53,859 nt of DNA from Dyadobacter flavalbus (GTDB taxonomy: Bacteria; Bacteroidota; Bacteroidia; Cytophagales; Spirosomataceae). Below the pieces are notes generated by a model that did not search any database, was not told where the DNA came from, and saw nothing but the letters and a program-made list of their open reading frames with translations. Numbering within the stretch: position 1 is the stretch's first letter; each line of letters starts with the position of its first letter. Position numbers and translations under genes: made by a program. The DNA is taken from the NCBI RefSeq assembly GCF_006149045.1, contig NZ_VBSN01000034.1:1-53859 (forward strand), given 5' to 3'. This document shows positions 9,234 to 18,439 of this stretch, piece after piece.

Positions 9234-11300
9234 TTAATTTACCCTAAGCAGTTTTGCATTAATGGCAACAACAATCGTGGACGCGCTCATCAGAACTGCG
9301 CCCATCGCCGGGCTCAACATAAAAGTAGGGTACAGAACGCCCGCAGCTAACGGAATGGCCACGACGTTATAGCCAATTGCCCAAGCCAGGTTTTGTACCA
9401 TTTTCCTGTAAGTGGCCCTGCCGAACGTGATCATTTGCACCACATCCATTGGGTCACTGTTTACCAGGATGATATCAGCGGTTTCAGCTGCCACATCAGT
9501 CCCTGAACCAACGGCAATGCCAACATCTGCCTGCGCGAGTGCAGGTGCATCATTTACCCCATCTCCGGTCATGGCAACAATCTCACCTTTATTTTGGAAC
9601 TCTTTGACCTTGTCTTGCTTTTCATGGGGCAGCACATTTGCCAGGTATCCATCCATATTCAGCTTCGCGCTGACTGCTTCCGCAATTTTCTCATTGTCCC
9701 CTGTAAGAAGAAAGGTTTTAATGTTCATCTTTTTCAGTTCAGCGATAGCTTGGGCTGCATTTTCGCGGATGCTATCGGCGAAGGTGATCAAGCCAACCAG
9801 TTTGCCATCAACAAGTATGAAGTTCACCGTGTCGGTCGCCTGGTCAACCTGGTCGGGAATAGTGGGCACCGGCTTGTTTTCCTGCTTGAAATAATTAGGT
9901 CCGGCTGCTACCACTTTCTTGCCATCTACGGTACCGGTCACACCAATGCCCTGCATATAATTGAAATCGGTTGACACCCAGAGCTGCAAGCCTTTTTCTT
10001 TTAAGCTTCTGATGACCCCATGAGCGATATGATGCTCCGAGTTCTGTTGTACTGCGGCAGCATACTGCAAAATCTGATCTGTTGATAACAGCTCGTCAAT
10101 TGGTATAATTTGTTGTATTTCATGGGAGCCTTTGGTCAATGTGCCTGTTTTATCGAAAATGATCGTGGTAAGGTTACGGGCATTTTCAAAAGCAGTACGG
10201 TTGCGTATCAAAAGACCATGCGTTGCAGATAGGGTAGTCGAAATAGCAATGACCAATGGGATGGCAACCCCTAACGCATGCGGACAGGATGTGACCATGA
10301 CCGTAACCATTCTTTCCAAAGCAAATGCCAAACTCTGCCCACTTGTGTACCAGACTATGAAAGTAACGACCCCGACAGTAATTGAAACCAGCGTTAACCA
10401 TCCCGCCACCTTATCGGCTAAATTCTGTGTATTTGATTTAGCTCCCTGTGCTGTCTTGACCATATCAATTACTTTTTGCAGGTAACTCTCATTGCCTGCA
10501 CCGGTAACATGGACTTTCAAAACACCATCGCCGTTGATTGCTCCGCCAATAACTTTATCGTCTTTCTGCTTTTGGACGGGCACGCTCTCCCCGGTGAGCA
10601 TGCTTTCGTTCACATAAGAACTACCTTCCAGGATCAATCCATCGGCCGGGACCTTTTCGCCGGGTTTGACAAGCAATATATCACCGCTGCGAAGGTCTTT
10701 TAATGGGATGTCAGTTACCTGATGATCTTTTTCAACATGGACCATTGAAGGAAGCAAAGCAACCAGCGATTCTAAGGCCTGCGAAGCTGCCATCTGCGAT
10801 TTCATTTCCAGCCAATGCCCGATCAGCATGATATCAATCAGAGTAGCAAGCTCCCAAAAAAAGTCCATTCCTTCCAGTCCAAAAACCACAGCAACGCTAT
10901 ACACATAGGCGGTAGTAATAGCAACCGCCACCAGGGTCATCATCCCCAGGTTCTTGCTTTTTAGCTCCCTGACAAGGCCCGTAAGAAACGGCCAGCCTCC
11001 ATAAAAGTATATAATAGTACTTAGTGCTAAAAGCACATATTGATCACCTGCAAACGTCCAGTTAAATCCTGCCCACTGCTGGATCATATGCGATAGTAAA
11101 AGGATCGGCACTGTGATGACCAGACAAATCCAGAAGCGCTTTAAAAAATCTTCGGTGTGATGTCCTGCATGCTTGTCATGGTCACTATGCTCATCAGCTT
11201 GCGCAGTGGGTGCGTAGTGCTCATGGGAAGATCCAGTCATAGAAGGCATGGTTTCCGCTGGCTTTTTGGGATGATGCTCGTGGTGGTGGTGATTTTCCAT
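9234..11300 (-). CDS. copB: CPH-type P1B-3 copper-transporting ATPase (CopB-like)
   Basis: Start chosen at the ATG that opens a His-rich N-terminus (MENHHHHEHHPKK); a longer frame to 11339 adds 13 residues. 688 residues with no HMA domain. The membrane metal site reads TSCPHALG, the CPH signature of P1B-3 pumps linked to Cu(II) and Ag(I). TGESVP, DKTGTLTKG, a SEHH nucleotide-domain motif and GDGVNDAPALAQAD are all present, so the enzyme looks intact. It complements the CPC-type pump encoded downstream. Confidence 0.93.
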   Translation of the reverse strand: MENHHHHEHHPKKPAETMPSMTGSSHEHYAPTAQADEHSDHDKHAGHHTEDFLKRFWICLVITVPILLLSHMIQQWAGFNWTFAGDQYVLLALSTIIYFYGGWPFLTGLVRELKSKNLGMMTLVAVAITTAYVYSVAVVFGLEGMDFFWELATLIDIMLIGHWLEMKSQMAASQALESLVALLPSMVHVEKDHQVTDIPLKDLRSGDILLVKPGEKVPADGLILEGSSYVNESMLTGESVPVQKQKDDKVIGGAINGDGVLKVHVTGAGNESYLQKVIDMVKTAQGAKSNTQNLADKVAGWLTLVSITVGVVTFIVWYTSGQSLAFALERMVTVMVTSCPHALGVAIPLVIAISTTLSATHGLLIRNRTAFENARNLTTIIFDKTGTLTKGSHEIQQIIPIDELLSTDQILQYAAAVQQNSEHHIAHGVIRSLKEKGLQLWVSTDFNYMQGIGVTGTVDGKKVVAAGPNYFKQENKPVPTIPDQVDQATDTVNFILVDGKLVGLITFADSIRENAAQAIAELKKMNIKTFLLTGDNEKIAEAVSAKLNMDGYLANVLPHEKQDKVKEFQNKGEIVAMTGDGVNDAPALAQADVGIAVGSGTDVAAETADIILVNSDPMDVVQMITFGRATYRKMVQNLAWAIGYNVVAIPLAAGVLYPTFMLSPAMGAVLMSASTIVVAINAKLLRVN

Positions 11301-11449
11301 TGATTTGATTTTGTTTAAAAACAGGAGCCTTAAACGCACTTAGAGCGGGCAGCCGCAGCAACATCTTTGGTCTGCCCGTTAACCTTGTTATCGCTGCCAG
11401 GATTCCAACGTAAAGGAAAATCCAGGCACATTGTTAAGAAATCACCGTA

Positions 11450-14008
11450 TTAGAACCTTACTAATAAGCCCCCACCCAGTTTGTACCTGGAATCATAGCC
11501 CCCTGATAAGGAAATGTATTTACCAAGCATATATTCCAGGTCCAGATGGTATTCTTTATCTGTGTTAATACGCCAGTTAAAAAAAAGTTTGGGCAGCAGC
11601 CATTCTTCCCCTTCCAGTGCAAACCTTACACGGCCTTTTGAGTTTACACGCAGATCCGCATCGATGAAAAATGGGAGGGTATACCGAACTCCAATCACTG
11701 GCAAGTCAAAATCCTGCTCGAAGGTTTGCTCCCCGTTGAATATATTGTAGTACCGTTGTTTCACAGCACCAAAGCCAATATAGGGGCGCAGCCAGTCTCC
11801 GATGTACCTCTCATAACTGATATTGGCCTCATATTGAGAGCCATAGTTATAATTCCCTTCAAAGCGGATAGCACTACTTCTATTAATAAAATTCGCCTTC
11901 GCTTCCGCCATATGCGATTTAGCTGCAATGCTGCCGTAAAAAAACCACATCTTGTCCTCCTTTAATAAATTTTTGAGAGGGTATCTGGACAGAGAAGTAT
12001 CACGGCTACTTCCCTCATATGTTACCACGCGGGCCATTCCACTCATCATATGATAAAGTATGTGGCAATGAAAAAACCAATCTTTTTCTTCCGTTGCATC
12101 GAACTCTATCGTAATGCTTGTCATTGGAGGAACGTCCAAGGTGTGTTTTAAGGGAGAGAAATCACCATTCTTATTGAGCACCCTAAAATAATGACCATGC
12201 AAGTGCATAGGGTGGTTCATCATCGTGGTATTTTCGAGCTCAAACCTGACAACTTCTCCTTTTTTAATACTAATCTTATCCGCTTGGGAAAGTACTTTGT
12301 TATTTATAGACCACACATAACGGAACATACTCCCAGTCAGCTTTAAATGGACAGTCCTGACAGGCTTTGAGCTGTCAAAGGTTGTTTTCTGTTTCGAGCT
12401 CAATAAATCATAATTGAATATAGTCAGCGAGTCGGTTTTACCCATCTGCATCCCATCCATGTTCATTTTGCTATGGTCCATTTTACTCATGTCCATACCT
12501 TCATGCCCTTTTTCAGGTTTGTCGGCAGGCTGCTTCTTTTGGGATGGCTCCATGTTCATTTTGCTATGGTCCATTTTACTCATGTCCATATCTTCATTCC
12601 CTTTTTCAGGTTTGGCAGCAGGCTGCTTCTTTTGGGATGGCTCCATGTTCATTTTGCTATGGTCCATTTTGCCCATGTCCATGCCTTCATTCCCTTTTTC
12701 CGGTTTGGCAGCGGGCTGCTTTTTCTGGGAGGGTTCCATGTTCATTTTGCTATGGTCCATTTTGTCCATGTCCATGCCTTCGTGCCCCTTTTCCGGTTTG
12801 GCAGCGGGCTGCTTTTTCTCGGAAGGTTCCATGTTCATTTTACTATGGTCCATTTTACCCATGCCCATTGCTGAATGGTTCATTCTATCCGGGAAATTAA
12901 CAGCCATGCTCATCATCATCTCATCCATATTCCATACGTTTGGCCTGGGAATGGGTGCGGCAGAAAGCGTATCTCCTTTCCCAAGATATAAAGAAGCAAA
13001 TCCGGAGACGTCTTGGGCAGTTGCCCTAAACTCCATGGTTTTATTCTTTGGTACAGTCAACAGAAAATCATAAGTTTCAGCGATCCCCATCAGCAACCGA
13101 TCTATTTTGATTGGCTTTACGTCGATCCCATCAGATGAGATTAATTCCAGTTTTCCTGCCCCGCCATGCAGATAGAAATAGGTCGAAGCTGAACCGTTAA
13201 TGACACGTAACCGAACTTTATCACCAGGTTTTAAATCCGGAATGCTTTCTTTGCGTTTTCCATTTGCCAGAAATGCTGCATAATAAACATCAGACAGGTC
13301 CATGGGCGGCATACGTTTCCAGCCATTCTTGAGCCTGTTGCCCAATCCTTTGTGCTGTATTAACTTATCAAGGCTCTGGGCATACCCTTTTTTAATAGAA
13401 TACCACTCACTAGCCGGATCATTCCTTTTCAACGCATTCAGTACACGCATAGGATTCTCATCTGTCCAGTCCGACAACAAGAGCACAAATTCCTTGTCTA
13501 CTTCATAAGTTTTTTTTCTAGGTTGAATCACGATCGAACCATACAATCCGCTTTGCTCCTGGAGCATGGTATGGGAATGATACCAAAACGTCCCGCTTTG
13601 AATAAGGGGAAAGGTAAATGTGTACTGTCCGCCTGGCTCTACCGGGGCGGTTGTCAGATAAGGTACACCATCCTCCTTGTTGGGCAAAAGAAGGCCATGC
13701 CAATGGATTGAAGTTTCATGGCGCATCAGATTATGGACATGGATGACGGCAGTGTCACCCTCTGTAAAATTTAAGGTCGGTGCAGGGATCTGACCATTCA
13801 TAGCAAGCGCCGAGACATTTTTTTTCCCACTGATGTTGGCTAATGTGTCATTTACATATAGGTGGTATTCGACCTTGCCCCCTTTTGAGTTTTCTAAAAA
13901 TGGTTTTTTAGCAGGTGTTGGTACGGTTGATACAGCACCATGTTGGTGCTGCGCGAAAACTTCCCCAGCGGGCAGCAATAATAGTAGTAGTATAGTGGCT
14001 AGTTTCAT
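11450..14008 (-). CDS. Multicopper oxidase with Met-rich repeats and a C-terminal outer-membrane-like domain
   Basis: 852 residues with a signal peptide (about 1-20, ending VFAQ). Cupredoxin domain 1 carries HWHG (102-105) and WYHSH (near 142-146). A Met/His-rich insert of about four near-identical 31-residue units (MDHSKMNMEPSQKKQP core) follows domain 2. Cupredoxin domain 3 carries HPMHLHGHYF and the type-1/type-3 motif HCHILYHMMSGM. The last 180 residues have alternating aromatic strands and an RF end, like the CopB (PF05275) outer-membrane copper-resistance family. So this is a CopA-like oxidase joined to a possible barrel-like domain. It would oxidise Cu(I) and sequester copper outside the cytoplasm. 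The oxidase call is firm; the C-terminal domain call is moderate. Confidence 0.88.
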   Translation of the reverse strand: MKLATILLLLLLPAGEVFAQHQHGAVSTVPTPAKKPFLENSKGGKVEYHLYVNDTLANISGKKNVSALAMNGQIPAPTLNFTEGDTAVIHVHNLMRHETSIHWHGLLLPNKEDGVPYLTTAPVEPGGQYTFTFPLIQSGTFWYHSHTMLQEQSGLYGSIVIQPRKKTYEVDKEFVLLLSDWTDENPMRVLNALKRNDPASEWYSIKKGYAQSLDKLIQHKGLGNRLKNGWKRMPPMDLSDVYYAAFLANGKRKESIPDLKPGDKVRLRVINGSASTYFYLHGGAGKLELISSDGIDVKPIKIDRLLMGIAETYDFLLTVPKNKTMEFRATAQDVSGFASLYLGKGDTLSAAPIPRPNVWNMDEMMMSMAVNFPDRMNHSAMGMGKMDHSKMNMEPSEKKQPAAKPEKGHEGMDMDKMDHSKMNMEPSQKKQPAAKPEKGNEGMDMGKMDHSKMNMEPSQKKQPAAKPEKGNEDMDMSKMDHSKMNMEPSQKKQPADKPEKGHEGMDMSKMDHSKMNMDGMQMGKTDSLTIFNYDLLSSKQKTTFDSSKPVRTVHLKLTGSMFRYVWSINNKVLSQADKISIKKGEVVRFELENTTMMNHPMHLHGHYFRVLNKNGDFSPLKHTLDVPPMTSITIEFDATEEKDWFFHCHILYHMMSGMARVVTYEGSSRDTSLSRYPLKNLLKEDKMWFFYGSIAAKSHMAEAKANFINRSSAIRFEGNYNYGSQYEANISYERYIGDWLRPYIGFGAVKQRYYNIFNGEQTFEQDFDLPVIGVRYTLPFFIDADLRVNSKGRVRFALEGEEWLLPKLFFNWRINTDKEYHLDLEYMLGKYISLSGGYDSRYKLGGGLLVRF
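12450..12870 (-). repeat. Tandem 93-bp Met-rich coding repeats
   Basis: Inside the multicopper oxidase gene about four units of 93 bp (31 codons) repeat nearly perfectly; for example the same string begins at 12551 and 12644. Each unit codes for KMDHSKMNMEP followed by a K/P-rich spacer. High DNA identity between units suggests recent expansion by slippage or unequal crossing over, so copy number may vary among strains. Confidence 0.85.
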
Positions 14009-14034
14009 CAGAAGTGTTTTTAAATGTTGTTAAA

Positions 14035-14060
14035 TTGGTTCAGGGCATGCCCTGAACCAA
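14035..14060. promoter_or_regulatory. Perfect 26-bp palindrome between DUF3347 and oxidase genes
   Basis: The half-site TTGGTTCAGGGCA is followed at once by its exact complement, with no loop bases. It lies 12 bp past the stop of the DUF3347 gene and 26 bp before the oxidase start, both read leftward. It could act as an operator, an mRNA processing or stabilising hairpin, or a weak terminator; there is no U-tract. Confidence 0.45.
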
Positions 14061-14072
14061 TACATATCACTG

Positions 14073-14636
14073 TTAATTTATTGTCTCCTTTACCTCTCCG
14101 CAGGAAATCATTTTATCCCCCATGTATGGATTTTTAATCTCTTTTTGGGCAGATAGCCAATAACCGCCTTTATCCTTGTTTGCCATTGGGCAAAAATCAA
14201 CATACAGTTCGCCGCTGTTCAACCCGGCTTTTTTAACCAAGGGTATAAACTTATCACTTAGCGCAGAATATAATGTTCGCTGGGATTCAATGTCTTTGGC
14301 CTCTGTGATTTCAGAAGCTGTTTTAGCGGCCTGGGATCCTTGTGGAACCTGGCCTAGACCAGCTTCTATGGCACTGGCGGCAATTTTTGCTTCTGCTGTG
14401 TCTGAATTGATTAAAGCCGTGGTCAAATGGATATAATGCTGGTAAACTGCATTAAGCTTATCATCTTTTAATACGACCTTACTTGTTTCTTTACCACCCA
14501 TATCCATGCCTTCATGGTGCTCATGGGCCGTTGAATCCTGATGGGAACTGGTGTTGTCTTCTTCATTTTTGCTGCCGCAGGCTGAAAGAAATACTATCAT
14601 TGCCACCGGCAGAGCCCATTTGGTTACTTTTTTCAT
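14073..14636 (-). CDS. DUF3347 domain lipoprotein
   Basis: Start taken at the ATG before the lipoprotein signal (MKKVTKWALP ... FLSAC); a frame to 14672 adds 12 residues. About 187 residues. A His/Met-rich stretch (AHEHHEGMDMGG) precedes a helical DUF3347 domain. The C-terminus has the family pattern DFCPMANKDKGGYWLS and ISCG, with Cys and Met likely to bind copper. DUF3347 domains occur alone and on CusB adaptors in Bacteroidota; here the gene directly follows the adaptor gene (38-bp gap), so it probably delivers or takes periplasmic copper for the Cus pump. Confidence 0.88.
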   Translation of the reverse strand: MKKVTKWALPVAMIVFLSACGSKNEEDNTSSHQDSTAHEHHEGMDMGGKETSKVVLKDDKLNAVYQHYIHLTTALINSDTAEAKIAASAIEAGLGQVPQGSQAAKTASEITEAKDIESQRTLYSALSDKFIPLVKKAGLNSGELYVDFCPMANKDKGGYWLSAQKEIKNPYMGDKMISCGEVKETIN

Positions 14637-14673
14637 CTTACTAAAATTTATGGTTAAAAACTGGTTATTCATG

Positions 14674-15882
14674 TTAATGCAGCGCCATGGGATCAGATCC
14701 CTTTTTTAATACATATTCACTATATAAAAGATAAGCACCTGTAACGACCACTTTCTCGTCCTTGGAAATACCTTCCTTTATTTCGACTAGGTCAGCATTT
14801 TGGATTCCGGTAGAGACCATTCGCGCCAGAAATGTACCAGGCTTCGTTTCAATCCATACATGCGCGCCTTTTGGGTCACGGATCACTGCATCGACAGGTA
14901 AAGTCATAGCATTAATCGTTCCGGTAACCGGTAATATCAAATTAGCTTGTAATCCTGGCTGCCACCGGCTGCCTGGATTTGGAACCGTTCCGCGGACCTG
15001 CATCAGCTGGCTGCCACTCTGAATTGCCGGAACAATAAAGTCGATGCGCATTGGCTGGGGTTTATCTTCCCAGCCTGTAACTTGCACCTGTACCTTTTGC
15101 CCTGTTCGGATGCTGGCCGCTTCTGCCGGATAAATATCGGCTTCAACCCATAAAGAAGAGTAGTCTTCAAGGCGTAGTATCGCGCTCCCCTCGTTTACAT
15201 ATTGACCTTCTGTTACCGAGAGCTCAGATACTGTGCCGCTGATCGGTGCCCGGTAAGTAATGTATGGCTCCTGCTTCTGGCTTACTGTTAAGCTTTGTAT
15301 ATCTTCTTCACTTTGATCATATAAACGTAGTTTTTGACGGGCGGCCTTTTCGATGGCTTCAAATCGGGTGTCAGAAGGGAACTGTTTTATTTGGGCATAT
15401 GCCAACAAATATTCCTGCTGCAATGCGGAAAGCTGTTCAGAGTATATTTTATAAAGCGCCTGTCCTTTCCTTACTGGTACACCGGTTTCTTTGATATATA
15501 ACACCTGAATACGCCCTGCCACGCGGCTGGATACAACAGCAGTTTGGTCAGGGTTCACAGCAAGCCGGCCATTGAGCCTTTTGGAATTCGACAAAAGGCC
15601 GCTGCCCATTGCCATGGTAGTAATATTGGCCAATGCTATTTGACTTTCACCTAGTGTGATAGAGGCATCCTTACTACTTTTATCAAAGATGACCAGGTCC
15701 ATACCACATATAGGACAACTACCCGGTTTGTCCTGAACTATTTGTGGATGCATAGGACAGGTATAAGTCTTCTGCCCGGCTTCTGCGGCCTTTTTCTTTT
15801 TATCATCTTGACAAGCAATCAGAAGCATCCCAGGAGTAAAAGATGCCAAAGTGGCGAGCCTCAAAAATGTGATTCTTTTCAT
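14674..15882 (-). CDS. cusB: CusB-type RND adaptor with N-terminal heavy-metal-binding domain (copy 2)
   Basis: 402 residues with a lipobox at C24. A short heavy-metal-binding domain follows (CPMHP 42-46, CPICGMD 56-62), then a membrane-fusion core: barrel-sandwich hybrid halves around an alpha hairpin and a beta-barrel domain. It is anchored to the inner membrane in the periplasm and links the RND pump to the outer-membrane channel. It starts 3 bp after the stop of a second adaptor gene, so both are co-translated. The two differ in length and linker, and may form a mixed hexamer or have separate metal-delivery roles. Confidence 0.9.
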   Translation of the reverse strand: MKRITFLRLATLASFTPGMLLIACQDDKKKKAAEAGQKTYTCPMHPQIVQDKPGSCPICGMDLVIFDKSSKDASITLGESQIALANITTMAMGSGLLSNSKRLNGRLAVNPDQTAVVSSRVAGRIQVLYIKETGVPVRKGQALYKIYSEQLSALQQEYLLAYAQIKQFPSDTRFEAIEKAARQKLRLYDQSEEDIQSLTVSQKQEPYITYRAPISGTVSELSVTEGQYVNEGSAILRLEDYSSLWVEADIYPAEAASIRTGQKVQVQVTGWEDKPQPMRIDFIVPAIQSGSQLMQVRGTVPNPGSRWQPGLQANLILPVTGTINAMTLPVDAVIRDPKGAHVWIETKPGTFLARMVSTGIQNADLVEIKEGISKDEKVVVTGAYLLYSEYVLKKGSDPMALH

Positions 15883-15885
15883 ATT

Positions 15886-17208
15886 TTAATTTTCAACAAG
15901 ACTGTTATCCTTAATAAAGCTCTCACTGTCTATCAAATACGACGCATTGGATGCTACTTTCCAATCCTGGATATCAGATAGTATTTGCACCATCCCATCT
16001 ACAACCGCCCCGGCTTTAACTTTCATGGGTACCAGCACTTTACCCTGCCGCTTAAATACAATAGATTTGCTGCCAGTCTGCCAGACCGCCTTTTTATCCA
16101 GCCATAGCCCATTTTGAAAAACAATGGGAATGTTTGCTGTCAGCAGTTGGCCTGGCGTTAGGTTTTTTCCCGGAAAATAAACCCTGGCCAAGGTGAAACT
16201 CTCGCCGCTTCGAAGGACCGGTTGGATCAGGCCAATCTGGCCACTGACGATAGTTTCTTTGTCATTGCCCGCATAAAAGAGCAACTTTTGTCCTGATTTG
16301 ATGCGGGAAGATATAGCTGATGATAACGCGAATTCAGCAATCAGGCCTTGGGAGGTATAAATAGTAAACAGGGTTTGTCCGGCTGTAACATATTGCCCGG
16401 CACGCAAAAGGACGGGCGAAACCGCTGCCGATGGCCTAGTAGGAGCTGCTGATGCAGCGGAACTGCCAGCCATCCCATCCATTGCCGCGCCATCACTGCC
16501 GGAAGGTGTCGGCATAGGCGCGCTTGCCGCAGGCAAGCTAGCAGATTGTTCCAGGATGTATCCATTGGCAGGACTATATACGGGTACCTTATAGAGGATA
16601 TTTCCTGACTTGATGATGTCTTCAATTTGCCCCGGGGCCATTCCCAGCAGCAGCAGGCGCTGTTTTGCTTTCGATAGTAAATCCCGGCTGCCTTCATCGT
16701 TACTAAGCATTAAAAGTTCCCTTTGAGCTGATGCCAAATCTGGTGAATAAACCTCCATCACCAACTGTCCTTTCCTAACAGGCTGGTAGTTATATTTGAT
16801 CAGCAGCTTTTCAATACGGCCACCCACTCTGGATGATAGTGAGACCTGGCTTCGGCTGTCATAAGTTACAACCCCTTGTGCCTGCGCTGAAAAAATCCGC
16901 ATGCCGCTTTCGGCATTGGTCAGTGGGATGGCGGCAATCACCTGGGCATTCACCGGCTTTAACAGTGCATTGAAGCTGGTATCAACGATCAGTTCATTAT
17001 TTGCCTCCTTTGCTACCAGGTCCATGCCACAGATCGGGCACTTGCCTGGTTTGCTGCTAATTACCTGCGGATGCATCGGGCAGGTATACTGCTCTGATTG
17101 CCCATGAGCCGTATGCCCATCTTTTTGGGTTTTACTGTCACAGGCACTTAAAAAAACAGTAGCCAGTAACAGCACTATTAGCTGGCTAACGATATAGTTC
17201 TTTTTCAT
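15886..17208 (-). CDS. cusB: CusB-type RND adaptor with N-terminal heavy-metal-binding domain (copy 1)
   Basis: Start at the ATG giving MKKNYIVSQL. 440 residues, lipobox at C23, metal-binding domain with CPMHP (43-47) and CPICGMD (57-63), then the adaptor core. It has an Ala/Ser/Pro/Met-rich insertion in the second lipoyl half (LPAASAPMPTPSGSDG region) not seen in the other adaptor. The start lies inside the end of the upstream tolC-like gene (23-bp overlap), which implies coupled translation. Confidence 0.9.
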   Translation of the reverse strand: MKKNYIVSQLIVLLLATVFLSACDSKTQKDGHTAHGQSEQYTCPMHPQVISSKPGKCPICGMDLVAKEANNELIVDTSFNALLKPVNAQVIAAIPLTNAESGMRIFSAQAQGVVTYDSRSQVSLSSRVGGRIEKLLIKYNYQPVRKGQLVMEVYSPDLASAQRELLMLSNDEGSRDLLSKAKQRLLLLGMAPGQIEDIIKSGNILYKVPVYSPANGYILEQSASLPAASAPMPTPSGSDGAAMDGMAGSSAASAAPTRPSAAVSPVLLRAGQYVTAGQTLFTIYTSQGLIAEFALSSAISSRIKSGQKLLFYAGNDKETIVSGQIGLIQPVLRSGESFTLARVYFPGKNLTPGQLLTANIPIVFQNGLWLDKKAVWQTGSKSIVFKRQGKVLVPMKVKAGAVVDGMVQILSDIQDWKVASNASYLIDSESFIKDNSLVEN

Positions 17209-18439
17209 AATCCACAATCATTTCATAGAGTTTCAATTTCTCGTCCAGCACATTCATTTGCATCATCGTCAAAGCTTCCCAGGCATCTATTACAACAGGC
17301 AACTGGGCTTTATTCTCCTGATAATTGGCAAAGTAAGCGTCCATCGCTTTTTGAAGGGCCGGGATTATTTTTTCCTGCATGGTGCTGACCCTGGTCTGCA
17401 TGGACTCGATCTCTGACTGCATCCCATAAAGCATGCCCTGGGTTTCCACCAGCATCGCAGAACGTTCCTTTTGCATTCCCTGGATGTTCAACTGCATGCC
17501 CTTGATATCGGATTTGTACATTTTAGATGACCAAGGTGCAATAGGGATACTAAGCATCCCCATCACGCTGTAAGCATTAGGCATCATGGCGTCGAGTGGG
17601 TACATATGGTCAAAGCGGATCTTAAAATCCGGTTTTTTCTGCTGTTTCATGCTTTCGATATTGAGTTGCATGGACCGGATACTTTCATTCATTTTAAAAA
17701 CATCCATTCGCACGTCAGCCAGCGTAGCGGTATCGTAGTACATGGCTGGCTGGAAGGAGGGTTTATATGTAGTGTCAATTTCGAAATCTTGATTGCCAAC
17801 TACATTCATCAGGCTATTAAGCCATCCTTTCGCCTTCCCGATAGCGCCTTCCTGCATACGGATCATATTCTGGTTTTCCAGGATTTTCGATTCAGCCCGG
17901 AAAACCCCTCCGAGTTGTGACTGGTTATAGGGATACCTGACTTCTTCAATCTTCTTCATCATGACCATAATTTTCTCATTCTCTTCAAGCACGCTTACAC
18001 GCTGACGGGCAATGAGCCAGTTAAAATAAAGTCGTTTTGCCTGTGCCTTATACGTATTGAGGGTAATATCACGGTTGGCCCTTTCCACATTGCCCTGGGA
18101 AGCGATGTATTTTCTTTTCGCACTGAGCTTTGCCAGATTAGGTATATCCTGCTCGATCTGCAGCATCAGGTTTCCTTTGTCGCGGGATTCCATGATCATT
18201 TGATTAGGATAAGGGGTCATGAAAGTCCCCAAACCTACCATAGGTGGCATCCAGGCCGTGGCTGCATCACCACTGTGTTTGTAACTGTCCGCTTTAAGTC
18301 CATAGGACTGCAGCATCAGGTTGTTGTTATCAATCCGTTGTAAAATAGTATCCAGTGTAAACACCGGCTTCTGTGCCCAACTTGTGAGCGGCAGCAAAAA
18401 CAGCACTAACCATTTTACATATTTAATGCTGTGTATCAT
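17186..18439 (-). CDS. cusC: TolC-family outer-membrane channel (CusC-type)
   Basis: Start at the ATG that opens a signal peptide (MIHSIKYVKW ... TSWAQ); a frame to 18472 only adds residues before it. 417 residues. Long amphipathic helices rich in Gln/Met and the paired repeat structure of TolC proteins are seen, with an unusually high Met content (MESMKQ, MQLNIQGMQ and similar). It overlaps the end of the pump gene by 17 bp and the next adaptor by 23 bp, giving a tight CusA-C-B-B order. It would form the exit duct for copper or silver. Confidence 0.88.
   Translation of the reverse strand: MIHSIKYVKWLVLFLLPLTSWAQKPVFTLDTILQRIDNNNLMLQSYGLKADSYKHSGDAATAWMPPMVGLGTFMTPYPNQMIMESRDKGNLMLQIEQDIPNLAKLSAKRKYIASQGNVERANRDITLNTYKAQAKRLYFNWLIARQRVSVLEENEKIMVMMKKIEEVRYPYNQSQLGGVFRAESKILENQNMIRMQEGAIGKAKGWLNSLMNVVGNQDFEIDTTYKPSFQPAMYYDTATLADVRMDVFKMNESIRSMQLNIESMKQQKKPDFKIRFDHMYPLDAMMPNAYSVMGMLSIPIAPWSSKMYKSDIKGMQLNIQGMQKERSAMLVETQGMLYGMQSEIESMQTRVSTMQEKIIPALQKAMDAYFANYQENKAQLPVVIDAWEALTMMQMNVLDEKLKLYEMIVDYEKELYR

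Noticed and set aside
11345..11431. Short Cys-rich reading (CCCGCPL) and a 33-codon frame between the oxidase and CopB-like genes
   Set aside because: The Cys run is preceded by stops with no start codon, and the 33-codon frame has no recognisable match; a 7-bp GGGCAG-type hairpin here also lacks a T-run.
12450..12870. Regular 93-bp repeats that could look like a CRISPR array
   Set aside because: Repeats are contiguous, in frame and coding; there are no unique spacers and no cas genes.
12414..13073. Long plus-strand frames (219, 133 and 118 codons) opposite the multicopper oxidase
   Set aside because: They are mirror frames of the Met-rich tandem repeats; Cys/Phe/His-rich repeats arise from the antisense of Met/Asp/Lys codons.
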